64,000 nucleotides of DNA. It comes from Sarcocystis neurona (lineage: Eukaryota > Apicomplexa > Conoidasida > Eucoccidiorida > Sarcocystidae). Shown in pieces: positions 25,201 to 36,323 of the stretch; position 1 is the first letter of the stretch; each line of letters begins with the position of its first letter. Below the pieces are notes generated by a model. That model did no database searches and was not told where the DNA came from. It worked only from the letters and a program-made list of their open reading frames with translations. The translations under genes were made by a program, and so were the position numbers. Where the stretch lies: assembly GCA_000727475.1 (NCBI GenBank), contig KL647292.1:3495446-3559445 (forward strand). The letters are read 5' to 3'.

Positions 25201-28200
25201 GCACATTCGAAGACGCCGAGAACGCAGGGAAGGCAGCCGCACACAAAACTCCGAAGAGAAAGTAAATTGTGCACGCAAACGTCGTGCTCATGAAGAGCGT
25301 TTGCGTCACCTGAATGCAAAGATACGTTCCAAAACACGACGCAAGCCGACTCAGCATGCGTTCAAACAAGCACGTGTCCCTATCTCTCCCCACGGACACT
25401 CTCAGGCATTTAAAATAAATGTATGACGGAATACGCATACATATACATAGATAAACAGATGTATATGTACACCTGCATATATATAGATACACCTGTGAAA
25501 ACCTGTCAAGAGCATGCTTATCTATAACTCGCCACGCAAACAGAACATGCATGGAGGACGACTAAAAAGTGCCTGTTTCGCTGTCCGCCTCTCGTTCTGT
25601 CTCTGCACACACATATGCAGACGCCTGCTTGGGCACACACATATCTCTGTTGAAAACATCGGAAAGCGCCAGTCACGCCTTTGGCAAGAGGCATCCGTAT
25701 CATATACCGGATAGACCGCCCAAAAGCGAAGACAAGACATGTCGACGAAACTTGGTCCACACAGGCCTGCACGCATGTAAACACGACGCCAGATTCGGAA
25801 GGGCTGCGACTTGTACCTCCAGGCGATTCTTCGTCTGTGTCGCCGTATACACATTCGTATATCAAGTTGACCCGATGGAGCTGTCATACACGCCGAAGTC
25901 TGCGTCTTTCTCAGTTACTTGACTGAAAGCATATGAGCAGTTGTACGCAGCGTGTACGCTGGCATAACATGTTCCAACAAACGCGTACGCATACACATAC
26001 CGGCCATATCCGCAAACATGCAAATATGTGGGAACACCACGCAAATGACACGACGAGCACCTCCGTACCTGAATATTGTCCTTAATTTCGTTAGCCCAGC
26101 TGGGAAGGGCGTTGGAGTAGCTGTACGCATCGACAAACGTGGAAACAAGGGCTCCCATTCCGCTTCCTCGCACGATCATGCTTGGCCAGGACGACTCTGC
26201 CCGAGTTTCATCATTTGTCTTCCAAGCAGGGCGTGGAACTGCGCCGGCTCCTGTCTGAGATCCTGCGGCGTTTGTGGCTGCTGTCGCCGTTGCCGGAGCA
26301 GCACTCACACGTGCGGAATCGCCGCTGGTACACGCGCCCCCGCTGCGGCACGGTAGTATCGGTACAGCTGCTGCAGGAGTCGTGGGAGGCCCGTAGAAGG
26401 CAGCAGCAAGGCCGGATGGCTCCGCAACGCAGCACGCGAGGCTGCTCCCTTCTGTTTCTGCAAGGCCTGCACCCGCTGCTAAACCGGGCATACGCCCCAG
26501 TGCTCGCGCTGCATGCAGTCCTCCTCCAGCCACGTAGTGTGTCGGGTGCGCTCCTGCGCTCGACCGTGCCGCTCCCGTTGAAGGCAACGCGTCCCCTGAT
26601 GCCGCTGTGACGGACAAAAGTCCTGCTGCTGCTGCAGCTGCGTCAGGGAAAGCTTCTGCTGCTGCTGTCTGGGCAACGGCAGCTGCGATAGGCGGGGGGA
26701 AAAGCAGCATGAGCGCAGCAGAGCAGCTCACCTGCAGCACGGCAGCAATGATGGCCCCGAACGAAAGCAATTGCATTCTCGCGTTCTCTTGCAGATCAGC
26801 AGCAGCAAGATGTAAGCAGATTGCTGCGGTGATGATATAGCCCACACTTATTCCCATGTGACTGACACACTGCGGCAGGCACTCCTGCGCTGCACTTGCA
26901 GCTGCAACACCAGCTGCATAATGGAAGGAGCTGCCCCAATCACCAACAGCAGCCGTCACACCGCTGGCGTGCGACGCTGCACCCGCCTCAGCAAGATCGA
27001 AGAACGAGCGTGCGACACCGCTCCCAACTGCTGCGGAAGAGCCACTAAGGAAAGCAGCAAAAAGCGAAGACCTTCCAGCAGGTGACGACTGCGGTGCACT
27101 GCAGGAATTGCTGCTGCTACTGCATACACCGGAAAACACCTCTTCTATATGGTGCTGCGAGGGCAGCACGTACAGGAATGGCATGCGTGGAACGCCGTAG
27201 AGAGCGGCAATCCGCTGCTCTTGCAGGAAGCCCTCCACAACTGAATTCCCAACAAGGGAAAGGAGCGACCGCAAGCTCCCCGAAAGCCACTCTGATATCT
27301 GTCGTACAGCAGCAATGTCAGAGAAGACAAAAAGCTGGGACCCCTGCAGCAGCAGCGCGTTGCCAAGCTGCCGCATCCGTTCGAACACCTGGGCACCTGC
27401 GTCTGCGGCTGAGGCATTTTCTGTCGTCAGCGTAAAGCCAGTACCACCCGCAGCTGCCGCGGCGGCGGCGAGGGCCGCCCCCACAGCAGTCAGAGAGTCG
27501 AAGAGAAACGCAGCAAGAGAAGCTATCGCGCAGAACGGCTGAAGAAGAAGAGCGAAGACAGCACCTATCGAGTGACATACTGCAACAGAGTAAGACATCC
27601 AGCCATCGCCGTACTGCTCCAGCACGGCGCCGCTGCTGACGTGTGTTGGCAGCAACGGAATGAAGAGACTGCAGGAAAACACGCGCAGCAACAGGCAGTC
27701 GATACAGTATGCCACAAGTAGTGCAGCTGAGCACGTGGAAAGAAAGGTATTCAGATGTAGCAGCCAGGACAGCAGCCTCGGAAACGACGACGGCAGCAGC
27801 GGCGGCGGCCTGACCACCGCCGCATGCAGCTGCTCCAAGAGTCGACGTGGAAGGCTGCAGAACCACCGTACCATATGGAGGGGTGAGAGAACCACCGCGT
27901 GCACAAGCTGCCAAAGTGAGAGCCAGCACTCAGCCACAGGAAGAATGCCCCGCAGGAGGCCACGTCCAGAATGCTGGGCAGCCGGTGCACGACCGCTACT
28001 CCCTGTACCAAGTGCTATTGTTGCCGCAGAGTCTACAAAATCAGTAGCTGCAGCGGCCGATGTTGCGGCAAGCGCCGTTGAATCTTTCAAAGCATCCCGA
28101 GATTCCCTCTTCGCATGACACGTCTCGCTGTTGGCCGCTGAAGGCACTGCTGTCTTACAAACACCTACTGCTGCTCCACGCGTCGCAGTGGTCGATTCTG

Positions 28201-30492
28201 CTGCAGCCGATCGATGGACTCCTCCACCTTTGTTTCCGCCAATTTGCTGGTGGTGCGCACTCCCTCTCCGGTGCGTCTCGGTTCCTCCTGCAGCAGCATC
28301 CCACTCTCCAGTCGATCCGTGCCACTGGACCTGCTCTTCTTCCTGCTGCTGGGGAGCCGCTCTAGTCTGTTGCTGCTGCTGCTGCTGCTGCATCCGCTGC
28401 GTCGGTTGGCCTTCAGAAAGGCGTCGCAACCCGTACAGCGCTCTCCTCAACAAGAAACTCGGAAGGCCGCCGCCGACAGCTTGCATGCAGAAGACCACAG
28501 GCGACGCAGCCGCCTGTTCTTCTCCGCTGCTGCTACTGAAGGTTTGGCTGTAGTCGCTGTGGCGCGTGCTGCTGCTATCGCTGCTGGGGTGGGAGACACA
28601 GCAGCTGCTGCCCTCCTCACCGCCTTTGCCGCCGCCGCTGCTGTCGGCTGCGTTTGCTGCCGGCCTCCCGAAAAGGTGTTCCTCCTTGCGCTTCGCGCTG
28701 CTTCCGCAGATGTTGCCCAAGCCGCTCAGCGCGTAAGAAGCCGTAGCAGCAGCACTAACAAGAAACCTAGACACGGACGACGTGACAGCAGAGCCCTTTC
28801 CGCTTGCTCTTCCGGATCCTTGGGCTGCAGCACCAACACTGCCACTGGTCGCGTTTTCCGGAGGGCCGTCCGAATCTACAGCACCACCGACAGCAGCGCG
28901 CCCAGCAACAGCGGACCCTCCTGCTTCCACTGATACAAGAGGCTTCTGTTGTGCGCTGCTGCGGGCAGGTGAAGATTGCAACAGGCTCTTGAAGAAGCAG
29001 AACGGTTTGCCAAGGGCGCTTCCGGCCACTGCCGCTGCTCGTGCTGAGGACGCCGCTGCTCTTGACGCTGGCGCTGCGGTCTTCGCGCCCGACGCTGCAG
29101 ACCGCGCCGCAGCTGCTCCTGCTGGGAGATCTGTTGCAGGAGGAGCCAGGAAGTGTCGCAGCGTCGCCGAGTACTCGAAACGCTCGTCGAAGTTGTGGTT
29201 GCCTTCAATAAGCGTGACGGACCGCAGCAGCACGAGCGAACAGAGGGTGGAGAGGACACAGAATAACAGGTTCACCAACAAAGAAGGCAGCCAGCCGTAC
29301 TCGATCAGCGTCAAGGGCATCGATGTCAGACCTGAGCGCAGAAAAAACAGCCACCCCACCGGGCGCAGCAAACGCATCCACACTGCTCTCTTCTTCCTTT
29401 GTTTGTCACTCGTGCTGTGGAAGGCCGCCACGCGACTGATTCGCGCAGGTGTTAAACGATGTAGACCAACGCCGGCGTTGCTCCGGCTATGTAGACAGAC
29501 GCGCTGACGCCTACCCCTATATCTGCGTATAGCTAATGCGCCTGTAAAGCCAAGGCCATCTACCCCACCGTGCTAAGTCAAAGGAGCGTGTGCGCACCGC
29601 AAACAACGGCTGCACGTGGTCACGCTGAGTCCTGGGGGCGTGCGACACACCCTTGTGCAGTAGGTGAGGCAGTACCTGGAGCGAGAATCTGATTGCAGAG
29701 GAAAACGAACGAAGCAAGGAAACCGATGCTTTTCTTGTATTTCCAGCTGACGGTGCGATATCGCTTGCGACGTCGTTCGAATGTGGGGCGGCCACCTCCC
29801 ACGCCCCTGCTGCTGTCAGTCTCCCGTCGCATGACAGTGCTCTTGCGAAGCAGCCGAGAAATAAGCGATTCAGGCGTCGGCTGCTGCTGTTCCTGATGTT
29901 GCTGTCCCTGCTGCTGCTGTCCCTGCTGCTGCCGATCCGCACGCAGTGGAGTCCAGGCAAACCTGACCCACCGGTCGCTCCCGGTGCTGCTGCTGTTGCC
30001 TGCGCTGCTGCCGCTCGTGCTTTTGTGGCCGCCGCCGTTGCTGCTGTCGAGACCGCTATCGGTCCTGCGACTGCCAGCGGCAGGACTGAAACCTTTCCGG
30101 CTGCAGCCATCTCTGCTGCTGTTCTGTTGGACAGCAGCGGCAGCACCGCCCTTGCAAGCAGCCCTTCTGCTACCCGCGCTGTTGCTGCTGCTGTCAGCGC
30201 CGCCACTGTAACTGCTACGCTTGGCCTGCGGGCTTGGCGCCGTCACGACCGAAGTTGTCGTCGTCGTCGTCGCACAGATCCCTCTTCTTTCCGCCGAGGG
30301 AGTCCCTTTCATCCAAGCGGACAACGACCACCTGCTCCGGCTCTCCCCGACACTAGAAAGAGTCTCTTCCTCTCTCGTGCACACCGCCGCCGCTCCTCCC
30401 CGAGACGCCGCTGCGGCCGGTGCCCACCCGGCTGCTGGTCCTTCTCCTGACGCCAACCGGTTCGCGACAAGCGGAGGATCCGCGTCCGGCAT
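19215..30492 (-). CDS. AAAP-family amino acid transporter with giant insertions
   Basis: A putative membrane permease of the amino acid/auxin permease (Aa_trans) family. Exons are 30492-29676, 29331-26069, 25309-25092 and 24330-19215; all phases agree and give 3,137 residues. Splicing restores family motifs. Exons 1 and 2 join into the first membrane helix, NQILAPGLTSMPLTLIEYGW (residues about 267-286), which matches the family's small-residue/Pro signature followed by GW. Exon 2 ends with VDAYSYSNALPSWANEIKD, the family's lumenal-gate and NEI region. Exon 3 is two membrane helices. Exon 4 opens with a further helix pair ending SNVLLNFAAPAVVYV. Insertions are large: about 450 residues before the third helix, and about 1,350 between residues 1500 and 2850, rich in Gln, Ala, Glu and Ser. 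More helices lie near 2880-2950 and 3091-3113. The start is the first ATG; upstream codons stay open only from a GTG. Substrate and membrane are unknown. Confidence 0.85.
28371..28392 (-). repeat. CTG/CAG run encoding poly-Gln in the transporter
   Basis: An uninterrupted TGC run on the plus strand reads as eight consecutive Gln codons in exon 2 of the transporter. It sits in the large insertion between the second and third membrane helices. Such homopolymer runs are typical of Eimeria proteins. Confidence 0.85.
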
Positions 30493-31856
30493 CCTGTGAC
30501 TACGCCTGCTGGCGCTGGTGGAGAACTGCGGGATGCGAAAGCCTCTCGTAGAGAACACCTGCTGCGTTAGCTGTGTTTGCGAGGGTGCAGCAAAAGCCGG
30601 TCTGGAGAAACCCACGGACGCCTGCGGCTGCCCTTCATCTCACCCCACACGACGAGCAAGGAACTCGATGTGCTGCAGAGGCACCTCATGAAAGCAGGGA
30701 GCTACACACGGCCGCACGCGTGTGTGTGGAAAACCAAATTTACATCTATCATAGATACAACGCCGACCACGGGGTTACGCTCATCTACGAATCTTCCCCA
30801 TCGCAATCGAAAAGCGGGTGAGGCAGAGTTCCAACGACCCTACACCACTAATATTGTTCTGCCATGCACCCCACATCATCTACCCCGTAAGCGAATATAT
30901 GTACGCGTGTATATGTATATATATTTACGTATAGGGCCTTGGAAGGCACAGGAGACGCACGGGTATTTTTATTCTTCGAGGTTGAACTACACCGCGGACA
31001 CGAACGTGCAGACCTACTCAGGACTGAGTGAAGAACGAACAGGGGAAGGGGGAAAAAAAAGGGAGCGGCAGAGGAGAGCGACAACGACGAATGTCACTTG
31101 TGAAACGGCTGAAGGCAAGCAGCCGAATACGGGACGCTCGAGTGGAGGTGATGACTTCTTCCGTCAAGCACTAGAGGGAGGTGGAGGCGTTTACGTTTAC
31201 AGTATACACATAAAAATTAGGTGTAATGTCGAGGTGGCCCCGCGTGCAGATCTGTGGGGATGTGCTAGAAAAGAAGCCTCGGAAGACCTTTGTCGGAGAA
31301 GACCCAGCACAGCCTTGCGTAGGTGTCAAATCAACAGTGTCTCCAGTTGACCACGCGGGCGTATCGGGCATATCATTGGTACGCAAACACACAACTAATG
31401 GGACACACATACATCCATAACGAAATATGCGTATATTTCCATGTGTATATACACTTGGTATAATCGCGCCAGCATGTCTGTCGCGCTGGACAAGACAAAG
31501 GGCTGACGCTTCGCAAATTCATCCGGCACACAATTGACCTGAAGATATTTTATATCCGCACGAAGACAGGCCCATTCTTCTGCCATCTGTGCGATGATGA
31601 AGCCGGTCATGGGTATGTCCAGACGTGAACTACGACCGTGTGCACGCCAGGGTTGCGGTGCGGCCGTTGCAAGCACAGAAGCATCCGTGGGCAGAGAGGA
31701 AGGGGAAGTTATCTATAAGCAAGCAGACCCGCATCGAAGTGGAGTGACTGAGGGACACGCATTCCGACAAACGAACCGGAGGTGTGGAAAATTTTCACGA
31801 CTGCGAAGGAGAAACTAATGTTGTCTTGTGTGGTGTTGCTGCTGCTGCGTCTGCAG
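30493..31856. other. Divergent intergenic region, 5' side of the transporter
   Basis: This holds the upstream region of the minus-strand transporter. A plus-strand frame of 257 codons (30577-31350) overlaps it, but it runs through TA-rich repeat sequence and starts antisense to the transporter leader, so I do not call it a gene. No clear promoter element is seen. Confidence 0.5.
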
Positions 31857-32034
31857 GGACGAGCGAAATGCTTGCGCGTCGTACACCGGAGGGGTCCTCC
31901 TGCTGCGCGTACGTGGGGCAGCTGCTGTTGCCGAGAGACTCACGCTGCAGATGAGAAGCAAGCCCCTGAGACACGGAGAGCACCTTGCTGCCGGAGAGGA
32001 CGTTTGTGAGAAGGAAGAAGATCGAAACCGTCCC
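31857..32034 (+). CDS. Probable internal exon of an unresolved gene
   Basis: A strong acceptor (gctgctgctgcgtctgcag) precedes an open stretch that ends at a perfect donor, cgtccc/GTAAGT. In frame it reads DERNACASYTGGV and ends GEDVCEKEEDRNRP, with normal composition; it enters in phase 2 and leaves in phase 0. The upstream exon was not found. The same bases are open in another frame that starts with a hydrophobic ATG peptide (31821-32009), which is the main alternative. Its link to the pieces at 32599-33307 and 34291-35324 is not established. Confidence 0.35.
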
Positions 32035-32598
32035 GTAAGTCCAGCCTACGCTACCGCAACAGCAGATAATACTTCGGTGAGCCGCGGTGAGGCCCGCTGC
32101 CTTGAAGTTCCGGTGGAGGCCACGATAGAAGCGTCTCCTGCTACTGCTCTACCTGTTTTCGCTGGGTGCTGTACTGCGGAGGATGCCACTGATGCAGTTC
32201 ATGCCCCGACTGCTACCCCTGAGGTCGGTGTTACTGCTGGTAACGGTACTGCTCGCGGCAGAGCGGCTGCTTTGGCTACTGCATCGACTCCCTGCGTCGC
32301 CGCTGCTTGGGATTGACAAGTTTTTGTGGTAGACATTCCCGTCGACCGCCCTGTTTGATCGCCCTATCTTCCAGCGCACATACTTCACAGTGAAAATGAG
32401 AATACACTCCTGCCGCCAAATAAAAAGATACTATCCTCGAGAGTGAGTGGAGCAGATGAACACGGAAGCTCCATCATGCAGCAACGTACCGCGTTCCTGT
32501 GCAAACGACGCAACTTAAAGGCGGAGCGTGCACGTGCGCAGGAAAATGAGTTGTTTTCACCTCCCTGCGATTGGTTCCTTTACCTTTTCTGTCATAGA

Positions 32599-33307
32599 AG
32601 GGCCCCGTACGAACCGTGTGTGGCTGGCTCTTGATGACGCGGACGGACACCTGAACTTTTTATCGATCCGTCGCTGCTATGCAGCCGGTGCTACTGCGCC
32701 GCTGCAGCTGGAAGCAGTTGCCGGTGAGCTTACTGCTGTTGCCTGCCGGCAGCTACCCCGCTCCCCCTGTGTAGCCTCCGGTTTCTGTTTTTGTTGCCAC
32801 AAAGACCTCCCCTTCCCCAAAGCAGATAATCATGCCCTCAGCTGCTCTTGGTTGTTGTGGTTGTGCTCACGCGGTGCCGTTTCTTCTCGAGTTGATGGGC
32901 GCCTGCCGCGGCCGCGCCGCTGTGTGGCGCTGGGCGGGTGGGCTGGCTACGGTGCGGAACTCGCTGCATGCCGCGAGCCTACTTCGTTACGGTTGATGCC
33001 GGGGTTCAACAAGAGCAGCGATAGTACACTTGCCTTCGAAGGTGCAGAAAGTTATCCTCTTCCCCGCCTATTCTACTATACCAGCCCGAAAAAGACGTGT
33101 CTTCACGGCACAGGCTCGCAACTCTCCTTTGCATCTGCCTCTGCGGCATTCACCCAAAAACGCACGACGATGGTCACTGTCCCCGCGGCTCCGATTAGTG
33201 CAGCTGTGGTTGACGGTAACGCCGCACACGCGACGCCATCAGGTGGTGTGGCGCTCGAGGTCCCGCCGTTGAAGCCACAACGCTTGCTGCGCCGCAGCGT
33301 CGGGTGA
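32599..33307 (+). CDS. Possible exon(s), unknown product, boundaries unresolved
   Basis: The acceptor ttcctttaccttttctgtcatag, ending at 32598, is one of the best polypyrimidine acceptors in this part of the window. It opens a frame containing GPRTNRVWLALDDADGHLNF. A usable donor (gttgccg/GTGAGC) lies near 32733. Alternatively the frame stays open to 33307, with a later segment containing AESYPLPRLFYYTSPKK. Another frame at 33030-33272 is also open. I cannot tell whether this is one exon, two, or partly chance. Confidence 0.25.
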
Positions 33308-34290
33308 TCCTGCTACGACACTGCTGCGGCCGCTCAAATCAGACGCGCGCGGCTGTGCTGCACACACATGCGCGTCTGGGCCGCCACAGCTGTCGTAACG
33401 GACGCCACGCTGCTTTCGGTCTGCGCCGTCCCTAGTGACTCGACTCCACAGGCAGCACGCATTCACGCCGGCGGCCGCTCCAGTGATCTTGTGCCTCGCA
33501 AGACCGCGGCCTCGTAAGAGCAGTTCTGCTCCGCCTGTTGCGAAGATCCAGATACACTTCTGCAAAAGTCAGCAGCATCGCTCTCATCCCAGGAGTGTTT
33601 GGGGCCGTAAAAGTCTTTCTTCGCTTTCAAGGCAAGTGAGAAGTCGCAGCGCAACAGCAGCTGCACACTTGGGGCTTCTCGATGCGTAGAGAGAGTGATA
33701 ACCGAAAGCGGTAACCTCTTCCGCACGCGCATGCGTACGGAGCCCCCATGTACAAGACGCTTAGCGCTCGCGGCACCAGCAGACGGCTGCAACAGCAAGG
33801 CAGCCGCCGCGCGGAAGCACCGGAATGCGGCCACAAGAGCTGTAACTGCATTCTAAATAGTAGGACACAGGGACACAGAAACAGCGCAACAGGGATGCGT
33901 TGCAACCTTGTAGCACTTCCCGTATTTCGTACCCTCGTCTGTATCCTCAGTTTCTTGGTGCGTCACGTGCGGTTCTACTACGCGGTGGGTCGCTGGAACT
34001 GCTGCCGTGCAGCCGCTCTGAAGGCTGGTGTGTCCGGTCGCTGCCGTGGGTGCTGTGTTGGGTTCCCTGGGCGTCGTGCACCACGGCAAGCAGGTGCTTG
34101 TCGTTTTGTGATCCTCTGTTCTTTCGTTGCTGGAAGGAAAGGCAGAAACTGCAGGATTTACTGCCACCCGTTGGGTGGGTTTCCCAACGTTTCGCCACCC
34201 CCGTGCACCTACCGCAGTGGCTTCCGCCTCGTCTTGCCTTCTTGTGTCGCCGGTAAGCCGGTGAGGTGTTCTGTTGTGCTTCTGTGTCAG

Positions 34291-35324
34291 GGCTAGCGCC
34301 CTGCGACCTCCACGCATCCTCACGGGCGAAACGGCGCAGAACGGCACCACCCGTAGCGGCAGCAATAGGACGAGAGCTTCTCACCTGCAGGTTGTGGAAG
34401 CGGCGGCACGTCAGCCCAGATGCAGCGGCGGCGCCGCATGTGGCGCTACGGAGAGCTGGGGAGCCGCGGGCAGGAAACTTCACAAGTTGGCAATGAAGAA
34501 GGGACAGTACACTTGCCGGGTAGGAGGAGGAGTGAAAACTGAGGCAGTCGGGCTGCCGCACAGCAGCACATAACCGTTTCGTCGCTGCTAAATGAGAGCG
34601 GTTCCTGGCTTTTGGTCCCCGCCGCAGTTCTGTGGGGGCTGGTCCACCCGTGCTGCGCGGCTGGCAATCTCTGCCCAACACCAGCTGGTCACTTCTCCCG
34701 CGAGGAAACGGGAAGGCGTTTCAGACGTTCATGCCAGCCCGTTCATGTAAGTAGCCGCTGCTGCAGTATGAGTATAGGACTGATTTTTGCTGCTGCATTT
34801 GCCTGTGTTGTACCGCAGCCTATTTCCCTACCGGTTCACGCGCGTGTGAGTGCCTCCCCACTCTGTTCGATATTCACTATTGACTTTTCCTGGGCCCATG
34901 TCGACAACTGCTGCTGCTACTGCGTGTGCGAATCGCACGTTCTCTCGTACAGCTCTCAAAGCTGCAGGCGGTGAAGACTGCCGCGCCGTTAGTATCAAAT
35001 GGGGACGAGGATTCCCCGTCAGACTCTGGCGACTACGTGACTTTTCTAGTGGTGATCCTGCTTCGCGTCTTGGCGTCCCGCACGAAGATTATTCTAAAGT
35101 TGTACACTAGTGTGCTTCGTACTGTGAAGAACGGGGTTTATTCTCGCAGCATACATGTTGCCTCCCACCACCGTGGGTTCCCCGCTGGTAGCGGCAAATA
35201 TGCTACTTCACTCTCCCACCGCCGTGTCTGTTATGGGGCTCACTGCGCCCTCGTGGTTCCAGCGCTCCTTGTCGAGGACTTTTTTCTGCTGCAGAGCGGT
35301 TGTCTCGTCCCTCTCAATGCGTAG
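34291..35324 (+). CDS. Probable multi-exon gene fragment with a membrane segment
   Basis: Four exon candidates join with matching phases: 34291-34519, 34628-34746, 34819-34843 and from 34953 onward. Acceptors are pyrimidine-rich (gtgcttctgtgtcag, ggtccccgccgcag, gcctgtgttgtaccgcag, ctctcgtacag); the second exon ends at a perfect GTAAGT. The product would contain GRKLHKLAMKKGQYTCR, then FCGGWSTRAARLAISAQ, then an acidic stretch and one hydrophobic segment, YVTFLVVILLRVLASR. The last frame runs to 35324, or it may splice from GTAGCG at 35188 into an exon from 35493. A competing frame in the last exon ends naturally at 35110 (WGRGFPVRLWRLRDF). No family is recognised. This may be the 3' part of the gene whose exons start near 31857. 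Confidence 0.35.
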
Positions 35325-36323
35325 CCAAGACAAGAAAAATGTACACGTCTCCGTGTGCTGCTGTTTTCTGCCGCCGTGCGGTCCCTGTGTTTGTCCCTCT
35401 GGTTATGTGAGACATAGTCCTGAAAAACACTTTCAACACTCCTGTCATGCGATACCGCCGCCGCTGCTGTATTTACTGTGTCCTTCTCCAAGGAGTCCAT
35501 AATCGCTTAACCGACAACAGCTTTAACGTCACCCGCACAGGACTGCGTCTATCACCGCTACCTCTACAAGTACTGTCGTCAGCACAGCAGCTCTACGTTC
35601 CACTAATTGTAGCCTTCTTTGAGCTCGTTGGCTACGGTGATCGACTCCGGCGTCCGCTTCCCTTCCGGACCGATAACGACAATAATACGTGGAGATCCTC
35701 TCCAGTTTTGCCTCGACCTCTTCTGGCATGCTGGCCTGGTCCCACCCACGCTCCCTCTTTTGTTACCATGTCTTCTCCGCGCCCCTGAGTTTGCAAAAAC
35801 TACTTTTGTGGTGCCCTGCGCCTTCCGCCGCCTGCAGCTATATCGGAGACCCAGCTGCATAGCACAGATACTGCTGATGTATCTGCTTCAATTTCAAAAG
35901 AGAGCAGACTGCATGGAGTATTTGTCCGGTTGACGCGGCGCCGTCTGCAGCGCATACTTTTGTTCCCGGGACTTTCCGTGGTGGGATGCCGCTCTTTTAC
36001 TCTGTTTATCTCTCCACTCCGTCACTGCGGAGTGGCGTGAGTTCCAAGTAGTGAGCTGATACGTTGTCAGCGTACACACTTACGAGGTTGAGAATCTACT
36101 GCGATCCGTTTGTCGCAGCCCTTGCTCTCTGCGTGCTCTCGCTGTGACTGCTGCACGTCTCTTTTTGAAGCAGCTGCATCAGCAGTTGCCGCGCATCAGC
36201 GGTAGTGAAGGCGTTACCGCCGAAGAATCCACCCTTGCAGCTGCTGCAGTTACTGCGCTGCTGCTGCTGCTCCTGTGATGCGGTACTGCAGCCGGAGCGT
36301 TCTTCTACAAGAGGGGCTTCAGT
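35325..36323. other. Unresolved interval upstream of the 36324 gene
   Basis: Three frames are open at once between about 35490 and 35930: two plus-strand and one minus-strand. The best entry is the acceptor tgtgtccttctccaag, ending at 35492, which leads into VHNRLTDNSFNVTRTGLRL; that could be a further exon of the preceding gene. No single reading is preferred. CTG-rich sequence precedes the ATG at 36324. Confidence 0.35.

Noticed and set aside
29332..29431. ATG at 29431 as the transporter start.
   Set aside because: It lies in the intron. Using the acceptor at 29331 rebuilds the conserved first helix with exon 1, which the ATG reading destroys.
30577..31350. 257-codon plus-strand ORF.
   Set aside because: It begins antisense to the transporter leader and runs through TA-rich repeat sequence; composition is not protein-like.
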